Shown: piece by piece, positions 18,369 through 25,785 of the stretch | How positions within the stretch are numbered: position 1 is the first letter of the stretch | Layout of the letters: each line of letters begins with the position of its first letter | DNA from: Myxococcus sp. CA023 | GTDB taxonomy: Bacteria > Myxococcota > Myxococcia > Myxococcales > Myxococcaceae | Direction of reading: 5' to 3' | Length of the DNA: 64,000 nucleotides | NCBI RefSeq assembly: GCF_010998615.1 | Contig: NZ_JAAEAH010000035.1 | Span: forward strand, 23,074 to 87,073 | Position numbers and translations under genes: made by a program | Notes under the pieces: generated by a model | Databases searched by the model: none | What the model saw: the letters and a program-made list of their open reading frames with translations, nothing else | What the model was told of the DNA's origin: nothing

Positions 18369-19309
18369 TGTCGCACGTGCGCATCGCCACCCGGCAGAGT
18401 CCCCTGGCGCTCTGGCAGGCGCGTCACGTGGGCGCGCTGCTGACCTCGCGGCATCCCGGTTTGGAAGTGACCCTGGTGGAGATGACCACCGAGGGAGACC
18501 GCTTCCTGTCCGCGCCGTTGTCCGCGGTGGGCGGCAAGGGCTTGTTCGTGAAGGAAATCGAACAGGCGCTGCTCGACGGCCGCGCGGACATCGCCGTGCA
18601 TAGCCTCAAGGACATGACGTCCGTGTTCCCGGAAGGGCTGATGCTCGCGGCGGTGCCGGAGCGGGAGGATCCGCGCGACGTCTTCTGTGGCCTGGGCGGG
18701 CTGACGTTGGACACGCTTCCGCAGGGCGCGCGCGTGGGCACGTCGTCGCTGCGCCGGAGCTGCATCCTGCGCTCGCGCCGGCCGGACGTGGACATCGTCA
18801 GCGTGCGCGGCAACGTGCAGACGCGCCTGGCGAGGACGCGGGAGCAGGGGCTCGCGGGGGCGCTGCTGGCCTACGCCGGACTCAAGCGCCTGGGCCTGGA
18901 GGACGTCATCACCCAGGTGCTGCCGCCCGAGGTGAGCCTGCCCGCGGTGGGGCAGGGCGTGCTGGCCATCCAGTGCCGCACGGACGATGCGCGCGTGCGC
19001 GCGCTGCTGGCGCCGCTGGAGCACGCCACCACGCGCATCGCCGTCACGGCCGAGCGCGCGCTGCTGGCGAAGCTGGAGGGGGGCTGCACCGTGCCGCTGG
19101 CCGGGCATGCCACCGTGTCGGGCGACACCGTCTTCCTGCGCGGACTCGTGGGCCGTCCGGATGGCACACACGTGGTGCGGGGCGAGGTGCGCGGCCCCGT
19201 GTCGCAGGCCCATGCACTGGGTGAAGCCCTGGCGGATGACCTGCTGTCGCGTGGGGCGGCGGACATCTTGCGTGATTTCGCGCGCCGCTTCGAGGCGCGA
19301 GAGTCCTAG
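18368..19309 (+). CDS. hemC: Porphobilinogen deaminase (hydroxymethylbilane synthase)
   Basis: A 313-residue HemC that joins four porphobilinogens into hydroxymethylbilane. It begins [15 protein letters not shown], contains the IAVHSLKDM catalytic-Asp block and the dipyrromethane-cofactor cysteine in [12 protein letters not shown] near residue 240. The ATG at 18368 overlaps the hemA stop by one base; a GTG three bases earlier is also possible. Third gene of hemX-hemA-hemC-hemD. All landmark residues I can see are intact. Confidence 0.98.
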   Translation: MSHVRIATRQSPLALWQARHVGALLTSRHPGLEVTLVEMTTEGDRFLSAPLSAVGGKGLFVKEIEQALLDGRADIAVHSLKDMTSVFPEGLMLAAVPEREDPRDVFCGLGGLTLDTLPQGARVGTSSLRRSCILRSRRPDVDIVSVRGNVQTRLARTREQGLAGALLAYAGLKRLGLEDVITQVLPPEVSLPAVGQGVLAIQCRTDDARVRALLAPLEHATTRIAVTAERALLAKLEGGCTVPLAGHATVSGDTVFLRGLVGRPDGTHVVRGEVRGPVSQAHALGEALADDLLSRGAADILRDFARRFEARES

Positions 19310-19321
19310 ACTGGCGCTCGC

Positions 19322-20092
19322 GTGGAACGGCGACTTGAAGGCAAGAGAGTCTTGGTGACGCGCCCGCGTGAGCGGGCCGAGGAGTTGTGCTTCCTCCTGG
19401 AGGATGAGGGCGCCGAAGTGCTGAGCGTGCCCCTTCTGGAACTGCATCCTCCGGAGGACCCACGGCCGCTGGCGTCAGCGGCCGAGCACATCCAGCGCTA
19501 CACCTGGGTGGTGTTCGCGAGCCCGACCGGCGTGGATGCGCTGATGGAGGCCCTGCGCGAGGCGGGCACCCAGGACCGGATACAGCGGGTGAAGGTGGCC
19601 ACCGTGGGGCCGCGCACGACGCGCGCCGCGGAGGGCTACGGCCTGGACGTGGTGGCCGAACCTTCCGAGGGCACGGGCGCGGCCCTGCTCAACCTCATCA
19701 AGGATGCGCTGCAACCGGGTGACGAAGTCCTGCTTCCCGCCGCCGAGGAAGGCCGGCGTGAGCTGGAAGACGGGCTGCGAGAGCACGGCCTCCTGGTGAC
19801 GCGGGTGACGGCGTATCGCGCCACGCCCGCGCCCCTGCCACCGGAGTCGTTGGCCTTGCTGGATGCCTCACCGCCGGACGTCGTGCTCTTCGCTTCGCCG
19901 CGTACGGCCGAGGCCTTCGTGGAAGAGGCCGGACGCGAGCGCCTGGCCACCGCGCGGGTGGTGGCGATCGGTCCGACGACGGCGTCCGCCCTGGAGCGGC
20001 TGGGCGTGCCCGCGGCGGCCGTCGCGGAGCGGCCGACGCCAGAGTCCCTGGTGGACGCCGCCGTGCTCGCGGTGACGAGCACCGTGCACTGA
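19322..20092 (+). CDS. hemD: Uroporphyrinogen-III synthase
   Basis: A 256-residue HEM4-family protein with the two-lobed alpha/beta layout: VLVTRPRERAEEL at the start, a WVVFASPTGVDALME stretch, and late AIGPTTASALERLGV. HemD closes and inverts ring D of hydroxymethylbilane to make uroporphyrinogen III. Sequence conservation in this family is low, so the position 12 bases after hemC is strong support. The start is GTG with no clear ribosome site. An inverted repeat just downstream probably ends the hem operon. Confidence 0.93.
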   Translation: MERRLEGKRVLVTRPRERAEELCFLLEDEGAEVLSVPLLELHPPEDPRPLASAAEHIQRYTWVVFASPTGVDALMEALREAGTQDRIQRVKVATVGPRTTRAAEGYGLDVVAEPSEGTGAALLNLIKDALQPGDEVLLPAAEEGRRELEDGLREHGLLVTRVTAYRATPAPLPPESLALLDASPPDVVLFASPRTAEAFVEEAGRERLATARVVAIGPTTASALERLGVPAAAVAERPTPESLVDAAVLAVTSTVH

Positions 20093-20098
20093 CGGTGG

Positions 20099-20123
20099 CG
20101 CGGCGCCGTGCCCGCACGGCCGC
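20099..20123 (+). terminator. Hairpin after hemD
   Basis: GCCGTG (20105-20110) pairs with CACGGC (20115-20120) around a CCCG loop, and outer GCG/CGC can extend it with a bulge. It lies a few bases after the hemD stop. There is no T-tract. Confidence 0.4.
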
Positions 20124-20273
20124 ACGACGTGCCTGACAGCGGCCCCATGCCTGGTTGGTGGAGCGGAGGGCGCCAGGGGTGTTTTCCGCTCGGCGCTTCG
20201 CCGTGTGCCGGAATCCGTCTGGTACGCTTCGGGGTCGCACTCCGGCGGGCGGCTGGGGTGAAAGGAGACGCGC

Positions 20274-22121
20274 TTGGTACAGCCAGTGAGCGGCGTGGGT
20301 GGCACTGCTCCGAAGAGCCGGGATGACTTCACCACGCCGTTCGTGCTGGAGGCGCTCGTTGCCCAGGGGCTGCTGCAACCCCAGCAGGCGCAGGAGGTGC
20401 TGGCCCGCGAGGGCGCCGCGCGCGCCCGGGTGCTCAAGGCCCACCAGGGGGCCACGGGCGGCAGCAAGGAGGCCGCGCGGTACGACGTATCTCCGGTGGA
20501 AATCGTGGCGGCGTTCCAGGTGCCGCTGTCCAACGGCCGAGGCGTGCTGGACGAGGACCGCGTCACGGAGGCTGCCGCGCGCGCCGCCGGCATGACCTAC
20601 CGGAAGATTGACCCGCTCAAGCTCGACATGGCGCTGGCCACGCGCACGGTGTCCAGGCCCTACGCGCAGAAGCACGTGCTGCTTCCCCTGGAGCGCACCC
20701 CGCAGGGCCGGCTGCTGGTGGCGGTGGCCAACCCTTTCGACCGGGAACTCTTCGAGAGCTTCCACCGCCTGACGGGGCTGCCCGTGGAGCCCGTCCTCAG
20801 CGCGAAGGCGGACATCCTCAAGTCCATCAGCGACATCTACGGCTTCAAGAAGACGCTGGCGCGCGCCGCCGACGACTTCAGCGCTGCCGCCGGAGCCCAG
20901 GTCGCCAACTTCGAGCAGCTCGTCTCGCTCAGTGGCACCCAGGAGCTGGAGGCGTCGGACCGGCCCGTGGTGCAGGCGGTGGACTACCTGCTGCGCTACG
21001 CGTTCGACAACCGCGCCTCGGACATCCACATCGAACCCAAGCGCACCACCAGCGTGGTGCGTCTGCGCATCGACGGCGTGCTGCACCCGGTGCACACGCT
21101 GCCGGCGCCGGTGCATCCGCCCATCGTCTCGCGCGTGAAGATGCTGGCGCGCATCGACATCTCAGAGCGCCGCAAGCCGCAGGACGGCCGCATCAAGACG
21201 GAGCGCGACGGCCGCGAGGTCGAACTCCGCGTGTCCACGCTGCCCACCGCGTTCGGCGAGAAGGTGGTCATCCGTATCTTCGACCCGGAGACGTTGGTGC
21301 AGGACATCGCCCAGCTTGGCTTCGAGCCCGACGAGAAGATCGCCTTCGAGTCCTGGATTGACCAGCCACACGGGCTCATCCTCGTCACCGGCCCCACCGG
21401 TAGTGGCAAGACGACGACGCTCTACTCCGCGCTCAAGGCGCTGGCGGGTCCGGACGTCAACGTCACCACCATCGAAGACCCCATCGAAATGGTGTGGGAC
21501 GCCTTCAACCAGGTGCAGGTGCAGCCCAAGGTGGGGCTCGACTTCGCCGGAGCGCTGCGCCACATCCTCCGCCAGGACCCGGACGTCATCATGGTGGGCG
21601 AGATTCGCGACCCGGAGACAGCGGAGAACGCGATTCAATCCGCGCTCACCGGCCATCTGGTGCTGTCCACGCTGCATACCAACGACGCGCTGGGCGCGGT
21701 GGCGCGCATGCGGGATTTGGGCGTGCCGTCCTTCCTCCTGGCGCAGAGCCTTCTGGGCGTCATGGCGCAGCGCCTGCTGCGCCGGGTGTGCAGTCATTGC
21801 GCGCAGGAGACGACGCTGACGCCGGACGAACTGCTCGCGCTCCAGGCGCCCCTGCCGCTGCTGCCCGGTGGCGTGCGCCTGCTCAAGGGGGCAGGGTGCG
21901 TGCGTTGCCGTGGCACCGGCTTCGTGGGGCGCACGGGCGTCTTCGAAATCGTCACCAGCGCGGGCGAACTGAGAGACCTCATCGCCCGCGAGGCCCCCTA
22001 TTCGCAGATGGTGGATGCGGCCCGGCGCTCCGGCATGCGCACGCTGCGCGAGGCCGCCGTGCGCAAGCTGGCCCAGGGCTTCACCGCCTTCGACGAGGTG
22101 GTGCGGATGACGACCGTCTGA
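20274..22121 (+). CDS. GspE/PilB-family secretion or pilus assembly ATPase
   Basis: A 615-residue type II secretion/type IV pilus ATPase with an N-terminal MshEN/GSPII_E_N region (about 25-200) and a C-terminal ATPase (about 210-600). Walker A is GPTGSGKTTTLYS (about 377), followed by the Asp box, Walker B-type DVIMVGEIRDPETAE and a tetracysteine metal site (CSHC about 506-509 and CVRC 40 residues later). The start is TTG with AAAGGAG upstream. No other secretion or pilus gene is adjacent, so it is an orphan paralogue; whether it serves a T2SS or pili cannot be decided here. Confidence 0.92.
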   Translation: MVQPVSGVGGTAPKSRDDFTTPFVLEALVAQGLLQPQQAQEVLAREGAARARVLKAHQGATGGSKEAARYDVSPVEIVAAFQVPLSNGRGVLDEDRVTEAAARAAGMTYRKIDPLKLDMALATRTVSRPYAQKHVLLPLERTPQGRLLVAVANPFDRELFESFHRLTGLPVEPVLSAKADILKSISDIYGFKKTLARAADDFSAAAGAQVANFEQLVSLSGTQELEASDRPVVQAVDYLLRYAFDNRASDIHIEPKRTTSVVRLRIDGVLHPVHTLPAPVHPPIVSRVKMLARIDISERRKPQDGRIKTERDGREVELRVSTLPTAFGEKVVIRIFDPETLVQDIAQLGFEPDEKIAFESWIDQPHGLILVTGPTGSGKTTTLYSALKALAGPDVNVTTIEDPIEMVWDAFNQVQVQPKVGLDFAGALRHILRQDPDVIMVGEIRDPETAENAIQSALTGHLVLSTLHTNDALGAVARMRDLGVPSFLLAQSLLGVMAQRLLRRVCSHCAQETTLTPDELLALQAPLPLLPGGVRLLKGAGCVRCRGTGFVGRTGVFEIVTSAGELRDLIAREAPYSQMVDAARRSGMRTLREAAVRKLAQGFTAFDEVVRMTTV

Positions 22122-22128
22122 CGCGCGA

Positions 22129-22192
22129 CGGCCCGGCCTCCCACGAGGAGAGACCGGGCCGCGGAGTCCTTCCGGCTGCCCCGGTGGGGCAG
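22129..22192. terminator. Two hairpins between convergent genes
   Basis: CGGCCCGG (22129-22136) pairs with CCGGGCCG (22154-22161), with CCTC/GAGG nested inside; 14 bases on, CTGCCCC (22176-22182) pairs with GGGGCAG (22186-22192). They lie between the ATPase stop at 22121 and the convergent beta-barrel stop at 22202 and probably terminate transcription from both sides. Confidence 0.55.
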
Positions 22193-22201
22193 GGCGGTGG
22201 A

Positions 22202-23737
22202 CTAGAAGCGCGCCTGGAGCAGCGTGTTGAAGCCCAGCGCGTGCGGGCGCTCGAAGCTCGGCTGCGCCACACCCGTCACGTCGTCCCGGAACGTGGTCCG
22301 GTTGGTGTCGTACGTGTAGTAGACCTCGCCGACGGCGGCGACGGAGTCGGACAGGTCCCAGCGGAACGTGGCCTTCGCGGAGTAGATGGGCTCCGCCTTG
22401 CACGCCGCGCTGCCGCGGCCGCACGTCTCCGGAAGGATGCTGAGCTGATTCACGTCACGCACCACGACGGTGCGCGTGCCGATGAGGTTCGGCGGTGGGT
22501 TGTTGCCGCCCAGCACCGGCGTGGGGCTGCGGAACGAGGCCGGCTGCTGCACACCGAGGATGAAACCCGGCGTGAAGTGCAGCTTCGGCAGGTGGTAGTC
22601 CGCGCCCACCGCGATGAACATCTCCGGCTTCAGCTCCGTGCCCTCCGGGAAGTCCTGGAACGGCGGGAAGCCCGGCACCTCGAACTGGATGAAGGACAGG
22701 CTGCGGTACAGGCCGAGGAGGCTGACGCGGAGCAGGTCGTACTTCGCGCGCGCTTGGAGGGCCACGGCGGTGGCGCCCTGCGGCTTGGTGGCGCCGAAGT
22801 CGTTGGGCTTCTCCAGCGTCTGCGACAGGTAGCTGCCTTCCAGCGACACGGTGTACGACAGGCCGCCCGGGTACTGCTCCGGCGCGAAGAAGCGCTGATA
22901 GATGTCCGGGTCGTTCTTGTAGAGCCGGAAGTCCACGCTGGTGCCGACGGGCACACCCACGTGGTAGACGACCTGTCCGGACACGCCCGCGGCGTTCACC
23001 GGCGCTTCCACGCCAAGCGTCGCCAGGCCGGGCACCAGGCCCTTCTGGAAGTAGCCGCCGCCCGCCTCGACGCGCAGCGTCTCCAGGATGTCCCAACCCG
23101 CGCCGGCCATGAGGCCGTACTTGGTCTCTTCCTCGCGGATGAGCTCGTTCTGCATGAGCGCCGTCTTGCCGCCGACGTACGCGTACCAATTGTCGCGGGT
23201 GATCTGCAGCTTGCCGCCGGGCACGCCGTTGGTGGCGGCGCGGGTGGTGAACACGCCGCTGCCACCCCAGGAGATGCGGTACGCATAGCCCAGACGGAAA
23301 CGGTCCGCGGACACCGGGAAGCCGACGAGCGAGATGCCTTCCTTCTCGCTCCAGCCCGGCGGCTGGTAGTTGAGGCGGATGTAGCTGGAGTTGTCGCGGA
23401 TGTCGACGCCACCCGACGGCCGCTCGAGCACCAGCAGCGTCAGCGCCGCTTCGGTCGTCAAACCCTCGAAGAAGGCCGGTGCTCGCTTGTAGAGCACCAC
23501 GTTCGACAGGGACTCGAAGCCGGAGAACCGGGTGTTGAAGTTGTCGTAGAACTGCGTGTTCTGGTTGCCGGCGCCGAACCGTGCATTGGGGCTGTTCGGC
23601 GTCGTTTCACCAGAGCCCGCGAGCACGTTGTCGTCCGCGAAGACGAACGACAGACGGGTGTCCACGAAGTCACTGGCCCAAGCGGGCGCACTCAGGGAAA
23701 TCAGGCCGGTCAGGGCCAGCTTCTGCAGCGTTTTCAA
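22202..23737 (-). CDS. Predicted outer-membrane beta-barrel protein
   Basis: A 511-residue protein with a signal peptide (MKTLQKLALTGLISLSAPAWA) and alternating amphipathic strands rich in Gly, Tyr and Phe throughout. It ends in a C-terminal Phe (LLQARF), the usual recognition signal for the BAM machinery. I infer an outer-membrane barrel of about 16-20 strands; the family is not recognised. Two cysteines lie in a CGRGSAAC loop near residue 445. It is the last gene of a minus-strand operon behind a Cys-rich lipoprotein and a 5'-nucleotidase-like lipoprotein, with a 77-base gap. Confidence 0.75.
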   Translation of the reverse strand: MKTLQKLALTGLISLSAPAWASDFVDTRLSFVFADDNVLAGSGETTPNSPNARFGAGNQNTQFYDNFNTRFSGFESLSNVVLYKRAPAFFEGLTTEAALTLLVLERPSGGVDIRDNSSYIRLNYQPPGWSEKEGISLVGFPVSADRFRLGYAYRISWGGSGVFTTRAATNGVPGGKLQITRDNWYAYVGGKTALMQNELIREEETKYGLMAGAGWDILETLRVEAGGGYFQKGLVPGLATLGVEAPVNAAGVSGQVVYHVGVPVGTSVDFRLYKNDPDIYQRFFAPEQYPGGLSYTVSLEGSYLSQTLEKPNDFGATKPQGATAVALQARAKYDLLRVSLLGLYRSLSFIQFEVPGFPPFQDFPEGTELKPEMFIAVGADYHLPKLHFTPGFILGVQQPASFRSPTPVLGGNNPPPNLIGTRTVVVRDVNQLSILPETCGRGSAACKAEPIYSAKATFRWDLSDSVAAVGEVYYTYDTNRTTFRDDVTGVAQPSFERPHALGFNTLLQARF

Positions 23738-23814
23738 TGTCCCTCTCCACGGAGCGGTCCAGTGGACCGCTCCTCCCTGCTTCCCGTCACCGGGTCGCGA
23801 GAATCATCAGAAGA

Positions 23815-25785
23815 CTACGGATTGACGCAAGGCCGGATCGGCTGCGGGCACTCCATGCCCGGGCCGGGGTAGCAGCAGATGTCGTCCACGTCGCGAGGCA
23901 GCACGTTCCACCGGGGGCGGGCGGCGCTCACCTGCCGCAGGTGGCCCACGACGTCAAAGGTGGCCGCATGCAGATTGCGGCACTGCTGAGCCGCCTCGGC
24001 GTTCGGGTCATCCTCGCGGCAGTCGGGCGCCAGGTCCGGCACCGCGTCCTTCGTGACCAGGTTGATGCGCGTGCGCGCGTCCGCCGCCACCTTGCAGGTG
24101 AGGGTGCCGTCCTCGTGGTTCTGGACGGAGGCGTACACGATGCCCTCACCCGCGGCCATGGTGTGCTGCAGCGGAGTCTGGGCCGCCAGCGCCACCGGCG
24201 TGCCGTTGGCGCCGAAGCGCACGTTGGCCGGCTTGTCGCACGACACGTTGACGCGCTGATCCCTGCTGAACGTGTCCGACTGGGCCCAGTTGACGATGGT
24301 GGGGTCCGCGTTGACGGTGGCGGTGAAGGTCTGGATGCGCCCGGGGACGGACTCGTCCAGGCCCGCCGCGGCGGCGCCGGTGGGGTTCATCTCCACGACG
24401 AACTGGCCGAAGCCGTTGTACGTGTTGCGCTCGGCGCAGTGGACACCCGCGAACTGGCCAATGCCCATGGTGCAGTCGATGTTGCACTGCCGCTCGGCGA
24501 TGTCCGGATCGTTCGGGTTGTCCGTGCCGCAGCTTCCCCACGTCCCCGCTCGGGTATTGGGACAGAAGAAGGGGACGCTGCCGTTGCCGTTGGCGTCACA
24601 GTTGTGGAAGACGCGCGGGAACTTCACCCGGCTGAGCTTCACCAGTGACGACTCCAGGCTCTCCATCTTGTAGTTGCCGTAGCTGTAACCACACAGCGGG
24701 TCCGTCATGTAGAGCGAGCCGCTGTAGCCGCACAGTCGGCCGTTGATCTCCACCGGCGGCGACAACTTCAGATACTTGTCCCACTCCGACTGGGGCAGCA
24801 GCCGGACGCGCTCGCGCACCGTCCAGGCGGGGAAGGTGAGCTGCGTGGTGGCGGTGAACTCCTGCACGGAGCCGGACACCGACCACAGCAGATCGCCCGG
24901 GTCGAGCCCTTCGGGGAAGGAGTAGTTGTAGACGTAGAGCGAGTTGAAGCGGCCGGGATAGTTGCCGTCCGGCTCACCCGTTTGGATGTTGGCGCCCGGG
25001 ACGCTGTTCTCGCCCACGCGGCAGGCTGTCATGTCCGTGACGAAGAAGCCGCCCGGGTCCGTGCCCGTCACCAGCAGCGTCACCGGCTGCTTGTCGTTCG
25101 GGTCGCCCTCGGAGCAGTTCTGCAGCAGCGGTGGTCCGGCCTCCGGGTTGCGCCCGATGCGCATGTACGTCCCGGCGTACGCGGTGAGCTGATCGCTGTT
25201 CTGCGGAACCTGGACCGTGGAGATGGTCGGCTCCTCGAACTTCATCATCCGCGACAGGCCGGTGGCGTTGGTGCGGGTCGCCGGCTCCTGGGGCAGCTCG
25301 CCGGGGATGACCTGCCCGTCGGCGTAATCCACCTGGGGCGGCTCGTCCTGCACCCAGACGTGGGCGTCGCCGTAGAGCTGGCCGGAGCGCACCGTGCCGG
25401 TGCCCCGGCCGTTGGTGAGCTGGGTCCAGCGGTAGCGGTACTCGCCCATCAGGTTGCCCGGCACCGTGCGGAAGGACACCGGCCCGTTGAACGACTCCAT
25501 GGGCTGGCCCTTCGCGTCCAGGGCGAGGATCTCCACGTCGAAGTCCACCGGCGTTCGGGGCAGGGCCAGCCGGCAGTCCGCCGTGCCGCGAACCTCCAGC
25601 GGCACCTGGTTCTGGCCGCCGTGCGCGGTGGCGCACTCATTCACCACCGGCAGCGGGGTACGCGTGCCGCCGGTGTAGATGCCCGTGAGGTTGACCCGGA
25701 ACGAGGCGACGCCATCAGGCTGAGGCGTTTCCTGGGTGTAACAGCCGGCCGCCGCCAGGGCCGACAGGAAGAGCAGGCGCTTCAT
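23815..25785 (-). CDS. Large Cys-rich predicted outer-membrane lipoprotein
   Basis: A 656-residue protein with a lipoprotein signal peptide (lipobox AAAGC, Cys at residue 15). The mature protein is beta-rich and holds roughly 20 cysteines, mostly in the second half, plus a Ca-binding-like DANGNGS loop (about residue 402). It has no recognised domain. The residue after the lipid-modified Cys is Tyr, which does not signal inner-membrane retention. The ATG directly abuts the stop of the upstream nucleotidase gene (no gap), so the two are very likely co-translated. I infer a disulfide-stabilised cell-surface or periplasm-facing protein. Function unknown. Confidence 0.8.
   Translation of the reverse strand: MKRLLFLSALAAAGCYTQETPQPDGVASFRVNLTGIYTGGTRTPLPVVNECATAHGGQNQVPLEVRGTADCRLALPRTPVDFDVEILALDAKGQPMESFNGPVSFRTVPGNLMGEYRYRWTQLTNGRGTGTVRSGQLYGDAHVWVQDEPPQVDYADGQVIPGELPQEPATRTNATGLSRMMKFEEPTISTVQVPQNSDQLTAYAGTYMRIGRNPEAGPPLLQNCSEGDPNDKQPVTLLVTGTDPGGFFVTDMTACRVGENSVPGANIQTGEPDGNYPGRFNSLYVYNYSFPEGLDPGDLLWSVSGSVQEFTATTQLTFPAWTVRERVRLLPQSEWDKYLKLSPPVEINGRLCGYSGSLYMTDPLCGYSYGNYKMESLESSLVKLSRVKFPRVFHNCDANGNGSVPFFCPNTRAGTWGSCGTDNPNDPDIAERQCNIDCTMGIGQFAGVHCAERNTYNGFGQFVVEMNPTGAAAAGLDESVPGRIQTFTATVNADPTIVNWAQSDTFSRDQRVNVSCDKPANVRFGANGTPVALAAQTPLQHTMAAGEGIVYASVQNHEDGTLTCKVAADARTRINLVTKDAVPDLAPDCREDDPNAEAAQQCRNLHAATFDVVGHLRQVSAARPRWNVLPRDVDDICCYPGPGMECPQPIRPCVNP

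Noticed and set aside
19307..19312. TAGACT nine bases before the hemD start as a leaderless -10 element
   Set aside because: Its first three bases are the hemC stop codon, and hemD is inside an operon, so the match is probably chance.
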